Below, piece by piece: positions 1-7,026 of a stretch of DNA of 64,000 bases. The DNA comes from Paludisphaera borealis (GTDB taxonomy: Bacteria > Planctomycetota > Planctomycetia > Isosphaerales > Isosphaeraceae). The position numbers were made by a program, and so were the translations under genes. The notes below the pieces were generated by a model, which made no database searches, was not told the origin of the DNA, and saw nothing but the letters and a program-made list of their open reading frames with translations. Positions within the stretch are counted from its first letter, which is position 1. Each line of letters begins with the position of its first letter. The DNA lies in the NCBI RefSeq assembly GCF_001956985.1, contig NZ_CP019082.1, positions 4,712,001 to 4,776,000 of the forward strand. The letters are read 5' to 3'.

Positions 1-1
1 C

Positions 2-625
2 GCCCCGCCGATCCGGGCGGTGTCGGGGGCGCGGCGGGTCGTCGCGCTCGTTGGACCGACGGGGGTCGGCAAGACGACGACGGCCGCCAAGCTGGCGGCG
101 CGGTTCAAGTTGCGGCAAGGGCTGCGCGTCGGCCTGCTGACGGTCGACACCTACCGGATCGCGGCCATCGAACAATTGAAGACCTACGCCGACATCATCG
201 ACCTGCCGCTCGCCGTGGGGAGAGACCCCGAGTCGGCCCGGCAGGCGATCGACGAGCTGGGCGACGTCGACCTCGTGCTGGTCGACACCGCGGGCCGGAG
301 TCCCAGGGACGAGCCCAAGATCCAAGAGCTGGGCGAGCTGCTGGCCCGGATTCGGCCCGACGAGGTCCATCTGGTGCTGAGCGCGGCGACGTCGCAGCGG
401 AGCCTTCGAGCCGCCGCCGACCAGTTCGCGCCGGCGCGTCCCGACCGCTTGCTCTTGACCAAGCTCGACGAAGCCGAGAGTCTGGGCGCGCTCGCCGCGA
501 TCCTCGGGCGGGCGGATCGTCCCGTCAGCTATCTGACGACCGGTCAATCCGTCCCCGACGACATCGAGGAGGCCGACCGAAGCCGGTTGGCCAGGCTGAT
601 TCTGGGGGAAGAGTCGATCGCGTGA
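2..625 (+). CDS. flhF: Flagellar biosynthesis GTPase FlhF, 3' part (5' end outside window)
   Basis: This is the SRP-type GTPase that helps place and assemble the flagellum at the membrane. The frame is open to the window edge, so only the C-terminal NG (GTPase) domain is present, about 207 residues against roughly 400 for a full protein. Visible motifs are the P-loop GPTGVGKTTT, the G2 segment DTYRIAAIEQLKTYA, the G3 box DTAGR and the G4 box TKLDE. The GTG at 20 is an internal codon rather than a credible start. It lies 48 bases before a small FlhG-like gene and upstream of a FliA-type sigma factor, the flagellar gene order known from other bacteria. FtsY and Ffh share the fold, but the flagellar neighbours and the DTYRIAAIEQL sequence favour FlhF. 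Confidence 0.9.
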   Translation, partial: APPIRAVSGARRVVALVGPTGVGKTTTAAKLAARFKLRQGLRVGLLTVDTYRIAAIEQLKTYADIIDLPLAVGRDPESARQAIDELGDVDLVLVDTAGRSPRDEPKIQELGELLARIRPDEVHLVLSAATSQRSLRAAADQFAPARPDRLLLTKLDEAESLGALAAILGRADRPVSYLTTGQSVPDDIEEADRSRLARLILGEESIA

Positions 626-673
626 ACCGCGAGCGATCGCGACGCGCGGCGGGTTTCCAGAGGAGGAGGGGCG

Positions 674-886
674 ATGGCGGACCAGGCGGAGAACCTGAGA
701 CGGCTGGTGCAGGCCCAACGCGACTGGAAGGAGCTGGCGGACGAACCGCCGGCCCCACGCCCGGTCGAGGGGGGCGGCGGCCGTCGAGCTGCCGGCGAAG
801 TCGCCGACTCGTGGAAACCGTTGCGGAACGCGGGCTCGCTGCTGGGCCTTGGAACACGACGGAAGACCGGCCGGATCGCGAGCTAG
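674..886 (+). CDS. Small protein with FlhG-type DQAxxLR activator motif, no ATPase domain
   Basis: A 70-residue protein follows flhF. It has a very strong ribosome binding site, AGGAGGAGG at 661-669, just before the ATG. Residues 3-9 read DQAENLR, matching the DQAxxLR motif found at the N-terminus of FlhG/YlxH, which in Bacillus stimulates FlhF GTPase activity. FlhG normally continues into a MinD-type ATPase of about 270 residues; here nothing like a P-loop follows, and the rest is charged and low in complexity. It sits exactly where flhG would be expected, between flhF and the flagellar sigma factor. It may be a stand-alone FlhF activator or a remnant of flhG. The motif match is seen directly; the role is inferred. 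Confidence 0.6.
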   Translation: MADQAENLRRLVQAQRDWKELADEPPAPRPVEGGGGRRAAGEVADSWKPLRNAGSLLGLGTRRKTGRIAS

Positions 887-942
887 GCGGCCGGCGAGGC
901 ACGGACTTGAATGGTGTGGAAACAAAGCAAGGAGGCGCGGTT

Positions 943-972
943 ATGCTCGGCGGATTATTCGGATTCTTCTGA
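943..972 (+). CDS. Candidate 9-residue micro-ORF (MLGGLFGFF)
   Basis: A perfect Shine-Dalgarno sequence, AAGGAGG at 929-935, stands 7 bases before an ATG that opens a nine-codon hydrophobic peptide ending in TGA at 970-972. It lies between the FlhG-like small gene and the sigma factor gene. A ribosome site this good ahead of so short a frame suggests a translated leader or membrane-active micropeptide, but nothing beyond the ribosome site and the reading frame supports it. Confidence 0.3.
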   Translation: MLGGLFGFF

Positions 973-1002
973 CGACGAGGTTCAAGCTGGTTGGTCGGGT
1001 CG

Positions 1003-1010
1003 TCCGATAA
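1003..1010 (+). promoter_or_regulatory. Possible sigma-28-type -10 element
   Basis: TCCGATAA matches 7 of 8 bases of the flagellar sigma factor -10 consensus GCCGATAA and lies about 200 bases upstream of the FliA/WhiG-type gene, which would fit autoregulation. A TCAA sequence at 982-985 could be a poor -35, but its spacing is about two bases too long. Weak evidence. Confidence 0.2.
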
Positions 1011-1205
1011 AGATTACGGTTCGAGTTCCTTGATAGGTGAGAGGCAAGGGGCGGGGCGCACCGCTCGCGGCGGTCCTGGAAATATCGATTTCAGACCGGG
1101 CGACGGTGAAGTCGGACACATCGCTCGCAGCCGCCGGTAGAGTCATCGTCCGTCCCGGAAGCACATGGATGTGCGTCCTCTCGCGCAGCCGACACGGAGG
1201 TCAGG

Positions 1206-1982
1206 ATGTCAACCAAGGTGGATGTGGATGTAACCGAACTCTGGCGGGAGTTCAAGGAACACCCCACCACGGAAATGCGGAATCAGTTGGTCGAGCGTTA
1301 CTTGGCCCTGGTCAAGTACAACGCCGAGCGCATCTGGCAGCGATTGCCCGAGGGGGTGGATCTCGACGATCTCATCTCCGCGGGAGTCTTCGGCCTGATG
1401 GACGCGATCGACGCCTTCGACTTGACGCGCGGCGTCAAGTTCGAGACCTACTGCGTTCCGCGAATCCGAGGGGCGATGCTCGACGAACTTCGGACCATGG
1501 ACTGGGTACCCCGCCTGGTCCGCTCCAAGGCCACCAAGATGGAAGAGGCCCGCAAGGAGCTCGAAGCCCGGCACGGCCGACCGCCGACCGGACACGAACT
1601 CGCCGAGCGGCTCGGCCTGCCGATGGAAGAGTTCGAGAAGATGGCGTCGGACGCCAACGCCGTGGGGCTCATCAGCCTCAACAAGAAGTGGTACGAGACC
1701 GACAGTTACAAGGACGTCCGCGAGATCGACATTCTCGAGGACAAGAAGGGCGAAGACCCCACCCACAGGCTGCAGCGCAAAGACCTGATGCGGATGGTGA
1801 CCAAGGGGCTCAACCGCAACGAACGTCTTATTATTATTCTGTATTATTATGAAGAGCTGACGATGAAAGAGATCGGCGCCACGCTCGACCTGAGCGAGTC
1901 GCGCGTGTCTCAAATGCACTCGTCGATCATCCAGCGGCTTCAGTCCCAGCTCTCCCAGCGCCGACCCGAATTCGGCACCTGA
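1206..1982 (+). CDS. fliA: RNA polymerase sigma factor, FliA/WhiG family
   Basis: A 258-residue sigma-70 family factor of the flagellar/WhiG type. Region 2 is visible as LISAGVFGLMDAIDAFD followed by RIRGAMLDELRTMDWVPR, a hallmark of this family, then region 3 (RHGRPPTGHELAERLGL) and a region 4 helix-turn-helix (MKEIGATLDLSESRVSQMHS). It would direct transcription of late flagellar or motility genes. The ATG follows GGAGGTCAGG. Codons 208-216 form an AT-rich patch (ATT ATT ATT ... TAT TAT TAT, 1830-1851) in an otherwise GC-rich gene. It ends the flagellar cluster and is followed by a strong terminator. The symbol follows the family; whiG or sigD would be equally fair. Confidence 0.9.
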   Translation: MSTKVDVDVTELWREFKEHPTTEMRNQLVERYLALVKYNAERIWQRLPEGVDLDDLISAGVFGLMDAIDAFDLTRGVKFETYCVPRIRGAMLDELRTMDWVPRLVRSKATKMEEARKELEARHGRPPTGHELAERLGLPMEEFEKMASDANAVGLISLNKKWYETDSYKDVREIDILEDKKGEDPTHRLQRKDLMRMVTKGLNRNERLIIILYYYEELTMKEIGATLDLSESRVSQMHSSIIQRLQSQLSQRRPEFGT

Positions 1983-2049
1983 TCGAGTCGCTTTCCACCA
2001 CGACCGGCCCGCCGGCCCCGCCCGCCGGCGGCGACCCGCCCGCCCAAGG

Positions 2050-2111
2050 AATCCGTCCTCTCCGCCTTCGAGACCCACTCGACGGCGGAGAGGACGGATT
2101 TCGTGTTTTTG
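2050..2111 (+). terminator. Rho-independent terminator after the sigma factor gene
   Basis: A perfect 16-base inverted repeat, ATCCGTCCTCTCCGCC at 2051-2066 against its complement at 2084-2099, encloses a second small stem (TCGAG at 2068-2072, CTCGA at 2078-2082). TTTCGTGTTTTT follows at 2100-2111. It lies about 70 bases after the sigma factor stop and closes the flagellar transcript. Confidence 0.85.
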
Positions 2112-2299
2112 GCGAGTCATGGAACAACCCAGACGCCGAGATCGACCGAATCCGCCCGTCTGTGCTCTTCATTTCGCGTGTCGACCGCTTAGAATGAGAG
2201 CATGGACCGGGGGCCTCGTCGCCCTGAACGGGCCGATCGCGCCGTCTCCGAGCGTCGGCTCGGCGCCACTCACGAACTTACAGCTCCGAGGAACGTTCG

Positions 2300-3010
2300 A
2301 TGACGAGCATCACAAGAGCGCGCCGAATCCTGCTGACGCTCACCGCCTGCGCGGCCGCATCGCTCGGGGGATCGACACCCGCGAGGGCCCAGTTCGGTGG
2401 GATGGGATGGGGGATCGGAGGGTTCAACTATGTACCGTCGCCGACGAACTTCCTGAACGATCACGCGCTGCTCAACGCCGCGCGGGCCGGCCGGCCGGCC
2501 TCGAACAACGTGTACGCCGGCAATCCCAACTCTTACGTGAATCGCATCCGCGACAACGGGTTCACGCCGAGCTACGACGTCCAGCGGCGGCGAAGCCCGG
2601 CGAGCTCGCCCGTCAACCTGGGGCCGTCGCTCGGCAATCGGACGCCCGCGGCCCCGCCCGTCGAGCGAACCACGGCCGCGGCGCCGGCGACCAAGACCGC
2701 GCCGTCGCTGGCGAGCTTCTTCGACCAGAGCCAGACGCTCGTCTGGCCGGCCGACTCGCCGATCTCCGGTGATCTGAAGCCCAAGCGCGACGCCTCCGAC
2801 CAGTCCGCTCTGGCCGTGCTCACCCAGGTCGCGAACCAGGGCCGGGCGACGATCGGCTCGGCGACCGACGCCCGCCAGAAACTGCTTGAGTACGGACGTC
2901 CCGCGCTCCAGGAAATCCGCGAGACGGCCACGCCGGTCGTCGCCGACTCGTTCCACTCGTTCCTGCTCTCGCTCTACGATTCGCTGCGGCAGGCGGCGAC
3001 GGCGCCCTGA
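2300..3010 (+). CDS. Secreted protein of unknown function
   Basis: A 236-residue protein with a clear Sec signal peptide: basic start (MTSITRARR), hydrophobic core (LLTLTACAAASLGG) and an ARAQ cleavage-like site near residue 31. The mature part begins with glycine-rich sequence (FGGMGWGIGGFNYV), then a Pro/Ala-rich linker near residues 95-140, and ends in a helical region about 100 residues long. No known domain was recognised. It is a single gene between the terminator at 2050 and a convergent minus-strand operon. A TAGAAT hexamer at 2190-2195 may be its -10 element. Confidence 0.7.
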   Translation: MTSITRARRILLTLTACAAASLGGSTPARAQFGGMGWGIGGFNYVPSPTNFLNDHALLNAARAGRPASNNVYAGNPNSYVNRIRDNGFTPSYDVQRRRSPASSPVNLGPSLGNRTPAAPPVERTTAAAPATKTAPSLASFFDQSQTLVWPADSPISGDLKPKRDASDQSALAVLTQVANQGRATIGSATDARQKLLEYGRPALQEIRETATPVVADSFHSFLLSLYDSLRQAATAP

Positions 3011-3046
3011 TCGGTGCCGTCGGATCGCCCGGGGGCTCGGCCGCGA

Positions 3047-4138
3047 TCAGCGGCCGACGACCTTGGAGACGGTCGATTCGAAGTTTTTCCTGGTCAGGTC
3101 GATCGCGGCGACCTTGCCGTCGCGGCCGATCAGGACGTTGGCGGGGATCTCGGTGACGCCGTACGTCTTGGCGACGTCGCCGTCGGCGGGACGGTTGACC
3201 AGGGTCGGCCAGCGGACGTTGTAGTCGAACACGAACCGGCGGATGTTCGGCAGCAGGCTTTCGAGCTTCGGCGCGCCCTCTTGCATGAGATCGAGGTTCA
3301 CGCCCACGATCTCGAGCCCCTGCGGGTGGAACGTTTCATAGGCCTGCTGGAGCCACTCGGTTTCGGCCGCGTTGGGCAGGCACCAGGTCGCCCAGAAGAC
3401 CACGAGGACGGCTTTGCCCTTGACGTCGGCCAGGCTGAACGGCTTGCCGTCGAGGTCGACCCCCTGGATCGGCGCGGCGGGCTCGCCGACCAGCTTCAGG
3501 CGGGTCAGCCGGCTGCTCAGAAAGGCTTTGACCGTGGGCTGATCGGCGTGCTCGACGGCGAGCTCGAACGCCTTGCGGGCGATGTCGAACCGTCCGCCCT
3601 GGACCAGCCGTTGATAGTAGGCGTCGCAGATCGAGACCACTTCCTCCGACGTCAGGGCGACCGCCGGCTCGCCCTCGGCGGCGGCTTTGTCGACTTTCGC
3701 CATGATCGAGCGGAGGTCGATCAGCGACTGGTCGTAGTCGCCCCGGTCGCACTCCGCGACCAGCTTGACCAGGTGGGCCAGCGCGCTGGTCGTCGGCGAC
3801 GGGCTGCCCCCCTTGATCACGGAGTCGGCCGCCGGCTCGGCTTCCACGAACAGGTTGCCCGCGATCGCCAGGCGGAAAAGCTGCTGGTAGACGGCGGCGG
3901 CCTCCTTGGGCTGGCGCTCGGCGGCCAATTTTTGCAGGCGGTTCAGCCGGTCGCGCTCCAGCTCGTGAAGCTTGCGGCTGTAGTCTTCGTCGATCGCGCG
4001 CAGCGCGCCGTCGGCCTCGCGAGCCTGCGGGGCCTGGGCCAGAGCCGAGACCGGGACCGAGGCTGAGGCGCCGAGAGCAAGCAGCCCGAGCACGGTCGCG
4101 CCGGCGGCTCGCAAGATCGGGGTGGAAGGCGTCGTCAT
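3047..4138 (-). CDS. TlpA-like thioredoxin-fold protein with CxxC reduced to a single Cys
   Basis: A 363-residue exported protein. The ATG at 4138 was chosen because AGGAGAG stands upstream and a signal peptide follows (AAGATVLGLLALGASAS). The first 200 residues are helical and TPR-like; the C-terminal 140 residues are a TlpA/AhpC-type thioredoxin fold (GKAVLVVFWATWC, cis-Pro segment VTEIPANVLIGRDGKV). The active site reads WCLPNA where TlpA proteins have WCxxC, so the resolving cysteine is Asn and classical disulfide exchange is not expected. It may work as a single-Cys peroxidase or reductase, or bind a partner. It starts 5 bases after the stop of the upstream membrane protein gene, so the two form an operon. 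Confidence 0.8.
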   Translation of the reverse strand: MTTPSTPILRAAGATVLGLLALGASASVPVSALAQAPQAREADGALRAIDEDYSRKLHELERDRLNRLQKLAAERQPKEAAAVYQQLFRLAIAGNLFVEAEPAADSVIKGGSPSPTTSALAHLVKLVAECDRGDYDQSLIDLRSIMAKVDKAAAEGEPAVALTSEEVVSICDAYYQRLVQGGRFDIARKAFELAVEHADQPTVKAFLSSRLTRLKLVGEPAAPIQGVDLDGKPFSLADVKGKAVLVVFWATWCLPNAAETEWLQQAYETFHPQGLEIVGVNLDLMQEGAPKLESLLPNIRRFVFDYNVRWPTLVNRPADGDVAKTYGVTEIPANVLIGRDGKVAAIDLTRKNFESTVSKVVGR

Positions 4139-4143
4139 GATGG

Positions 4144-4518
4144 TCAACTCTCCTGGTTCGGCGAAGACGAAAAGCATGCGGGGCGTCTCGATCGCGGCGA
4201 CGTCGCGGCGATCGGACCGGGTCGAGGGCCTGGGGTCGACGAAACGCTCGGCCGTGGGGTTTTCGGGGCTCGCGCGTGCGTCTTGTGGATCGACCGCCAG
4301 AGCGCGGCCGCGAACAGCAGGGCGACCATCGCGGCCAGGCCCCAGAGGAGGGCCTTGACCCAGGCCGGCAGCGGGGCCGAAGGCGTGTCGCGCAGGTAGT
4401 CGGCGAACGGCCTCGCCGGCCCCGCCGAGGAATCGTCGGCGTGGCTGCGAAACAGCTCGTGCTCGCGCTGCCTGATCGAGATTTCCTGCTCCGGCTCGTC
4501 ACGTCGCGCCGCGGACAT
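4144..4518 (-). CDS. Small single-pass membrane protein of unknown function
   Basis: About 124 residues with one strong transmembrane helix in the middle (WVKALLWGLAAMVALLFAAALW), a charged N-terminal half (RRDEPEQEISIRQREHELF) and a basic, proline-rich C-terminal tail. The ATG at 4518 is preferred over the GTG at 4533 because GGAGAA precedes it. The stop at 4144-4146 is 5 bases from the TlpA-like start, so the two are probably cotranscribed. No family was recognised. Confidence 0.65.
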   Translation of the reverse strand: MSAARRDEPEQEISIRQREHELFRSHADDSSAGPARPFADYLRDTPSAPLPAWVKALLWGLAAMVALLFAAALWRSIHKTHARAPKTPRPSVSSTPGPRPGPIAATSPRSRRPACFSSSPNQES

Positions 4519-4632
4519 CCGACCGTTCTCCACGGGGACCCTTGAGTTCGCCGTTGATGCTCAGCTCCAGACTAGTGAGAGCTGGGCCCTCGCACAATGG
4601 GAAGGGCGCGCGGGCGGTCCGGCCGCCTCGAT

Positions 4633-5418
4633 TCAGGGCTCGGCCCGGAAGAACCAATCCCAGCTCGGCGGGCAGTCGGCCAGCTCGGCGCCGCCGGCGA
4701 AATTGTCGTCCCACGGGTACAGCACCTTGCTCACCGTGATCGAACGGAAGCCGGCCCTGGCGAGCCGGTGCTCGAGCTCGAACCCGTGCCAGAACTTCTG
4801 TCGGAGCCCTCGAAATTTGAACCGGCCGAACGCGAAATCATAGTACCGATGCTCGGCGTGGAAGGCCGCGAACCGCTCGGCGTCGGCCGGCTCCATCCCA
4901 TGGTCGAGGGCCTGGTCGTGGAGCAGCAGGGTGTGGTACTGGATGGCGTCGATCGACGGCGCGATCCCCAGGAACACGCCGCCCGGTCGCAGGCACGCCC
5001 GCACGGCTTCGAGCGTGCGCTGGATGCACCGGACGTCGGGCATGACCAGCGAGTTGATCGCCACCGCCGCGTCGATCGTCCCCACGCGGTCGGCAAGGTC
5101 GTCCATCGGCCGCTGGAGGAATTCGACCCGCGCCCGATCGGCCTCCGCAACCTGCTCCCGCGCCCGCTCGATCATCCCCGGCGCGAAGTCGAGGGCGACG
5201 ACCCGCCGGAACCGCCCCAGCAGCGGGCCCAGGAGCGGCCCGGTGCCGCAGCCGAGGTCGGCCGCCGTCTTGGCGCCGGCGTCGCCAACTGCGTCGAGCG
5301 CCTGCCAGAGCGGGTTCACGACGTCCGTTGCGTACGGATCGAGAAAGACGTCGTTGTACCGGGCCGCGTGGCGGCTCCAGCTACGCTCCTGATTTGGGGT
5401 GTGGCCGTTGAAATTCAT
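4633..5418 (-). CDS. Class I SAM-dependent methyltransferase
   Basis: A 261-residue methyltransferase. The SAM-binding motif I reads AADLGCGTGPLLGPLL, followed by the acidic motif II (VVALDFAPGMIERARE), motif III (IDAAVAINSLVMPDV) and a post-motif LRPGGVFLGIAP. The ATG at 5418 (MNFNGHTPNQERSWSRHAAR) gives a compact start; an upstream start at 5433 is possible. The substrate cannot be told from the sequence. It stands alone between minus-strand neighbours. Confidence 0.85.
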   Translation of the reverse strand: MNFNGHTPNQERSWSRHAARYNDVFLDPYATDVVNPLWQALDAVGDAGAKTAADLGCGTGPLLGPLLGRFRRVVALDFAPGMIERAREQVAEADRARVEFLQRPMDDLADRVGTIDAAVAINSLVMPDVRCIQRTLEAVRACLRPGGVFLGIAPSIDAIQYHTLLLHDQALDHGMEPADAERFAAFHAEHRYYDFAFGRFKFRGLRQKFWHGFELEHRLARAGFRSITVSKVLYPWDDNFAGGAELADCPPSWDWFFRAEP

Positions 5419-5585
5419 CACGATCCGGATCAACCTCGGGACGACCGGAGCTTCGATCTCGGCGCGCGATCAACCGCGCGAACGCCCTTCGGGGCGTCCG
5501 AAACGACGACGGCCGGCTCCTCTCCTGGAAGTATAGTCCACCTCGTCCCGTGGTTACGGAACTTTCGGACGAGATGAAAGGAGTT

Positions 5586-6128
5586 TCAGGTTTTCGGCGA
5601 ACCGTCCGGGTTGACTGGGATAATGGTGGGGATCAGGTGGATCACGTCGATGGCGAGCCCCTGGGTGGTGCCCAGCACGTCGCGGTGGTACGAGACCGGA
5701 TAGCCGAGCTTGGGGTCGAAGCGGGCGCGCATCACCACCTTGGCCTCGGGGGGCTGGCCGAACGGGCGCTCGGTCTTGAGCTGCGCCAGCTCGTCGGCGA
5801 TCGTCGTGAACAGACCGTCGACGCTGTAGAACTTCGTCTCGGCGGGATGCACCGGGACCTCGTCGCCCTTTGGGGTCAGCGACACGATCAGGGTCACCGC
5901 GCCGTCGCGCACGGTGACGACGTAGTGGGCGGAATTCGTTCCCGACGCTTTCCATTCGAGCTGGTAATTGCGAACTCCGGCGCGCGCCCAGACCGCCTTG
6001 GCGGCGGCCAGCGAGTCGGCCGTGACCGTCTCGCCTCGCGAGCAGCCCGCAACGGCCGCCGCGACGACCGCCGGCAAGACGATGCACCCGATCCAACGAA
6101 CGACGAGACCCGGTCGATGCTCTGCCAT
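5586..6128 (-). CDS. Lipoprotein, DUF6174-like
   Basis: About 180 residues. The N-terminus has a hydrophobic stretch ending in the lipobox VAGC near residue 29, so the mature protein should be lipid-anchored. The rest (YQLEWKASGTNSAHYVVTVRDG, YSVDGLFTTIADEL, ARFDPKLGYPVSYHRD) resembles the DUF6174 family of small lipoproteins of unknown role. The ATG at 6128 is used; the in-frame TTG at 6140 is less likely. No Shine-Dalgarno sequence is obvious. Confidence 0.7.
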   Translation of the reverse strand: MAEHRPGLVVRWIGCIVLPAVVAAAVAGCSRGETVTADSLAAAKAVWARAGVRNYQLEWKASGTNSAHYVVTVRDGAVTLIVSLTPKGDEVPVHPAETKFYSVDGLFTTIADELAQLKTERPFGQPPEAKVVMRARFDPKLGYPVSYHRDVLGTTQGLAIDVIHLIPTIIPVNPDGSPKT

Positions 6129-6159
6129 GCGCGGTTTCAACGGATTCGATCTCCTCTCT

Positions 6160-6855
6160 CTACGGCCGGGGCTGCGGGGAATCGAGGGGGAGGACCAGCT
6201 CGGAGCCGTCGAGCGTCAGGCCGCCGATCCGAGGCGTCGCCAGGAGGTCGAACCGGTTGGCGTCGCCGAACGCCCAGGTGGCGACCGAGGTCTTGCGGCG
6301 CGTCCTGCCGGAAAGCCGTCGCCAGACCGATCGGATCAGGGCGTCGGCCGGCGTCGGCGACTGGATGATCGCCCGGCGTCCTCGAACGAGGGCCGAGACG
6401 ATGGGCTCGACGCGCGGATCGAGGGCCGCCGCCGGATCTTCGCGGCTCGCAACCACCTTCAACGCGCCTTGCGGCAGGGGGCGTTCCTGGTCGTCGAGGG
6501 TCCAGTCGGCGCGGAAGGCCGGGACGAAGACCAGGGGGTCGGCGTTCGCCCGGCGATAGGTCCACGAGGTGACGAATACGGCATGGAACGCCGTCGCGCC
6601 GGGCCTTCCCTGGTCGTCGCACCCCAGCGAATCGGCCTGGACGATCATCCACTGCGCGCGTCCCACCGGCGTCGCGAAGTGGCTTCGGAACGACTCGACG
6701 CCCGACGGCCGCTCGCCGAACCCCTGGCAGGCGTTCCGCATCGCTTCCAGCCATTCGGGGAGGCAACCTTCCGAGCGGGCCAGCACGGCGTAGCCGCGGT
6801 TCCAGAACGGAAAGCTCCCGTACACCGCCTGCTCGTATCGAATCGTCCCGAACAT
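6160..6855 (-). CDS. Unknown protein, possibly GAP1-N2-like (GTPase-associated)
   Basis: About 231 residues from the ATG at 6855; a TTG at 6960 would add 35 residues with no domain character. Conserved-looking segments are YEQAVYGSFPFWNRGYAVLA near the start and DDQGRPGATAFHAVFVTSW in the middle. They recall the N-terminal domain of GTPase-associated protein 1 (GAP1-N2) from bacterial conflict-type GTPase systems. That recognition is from memory of the pattern and is uncertain. A GTPase gene of suitable type lies 12 kb away at 18676-21042 but is not adjacent. No signal peptide or transmembrane helix is seen. Confidence 0.6.
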   Translation of the reverse strand: MFGTIRYEQAVYGSFPFWNRGYAVLARSEGCLPEWLEAMRNACQGFGERPSGVESFRSHFATPVGRAQWMIVQADSLGCDDQGRPGATAFHAVFVTSWTYRRANADPLVFVPAFRADWTLDDQERPLPQGALKVVASREDPAAALDPRVEPIVSALVRGRRAIIQSPTPADALIRSVWRRLSGRTRRKTSVATWAFGDANRFDLLATPRIGGLTLDGSELVLPLDSPQPRP

Positions 6856-7026
6856 GATCGCCGGCGCTCGCGCGCCTTGAGACTCCCCCGCCGCGTCGCG
6901 TTCTTGCCATGCCTCTGAGAATAGCGGGCCGACGACGGTGAAAGAAGCCAGACGCGCCAAGAACGAAGCGAGCGAGCGGTCGACGCGCGACCGCTCGCTC
7001 GCCCGATTTCGGCCTTTGAGTCTTGG

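Noticed and set aside
622-972. A 116-codon frame overlapping the FlhG-like gene and ending in the micro-ORF
   Set aside because: Arg/Gly-rich shadow of the 674-886 gene without a ribosome site at its start; only its last nine codons have one.
1016-1031. T-loop-like GGTTCGAGTTCC suggesting a tRNA
   Set aside because: No acceptor, D or anticodon stem can be paired around it.
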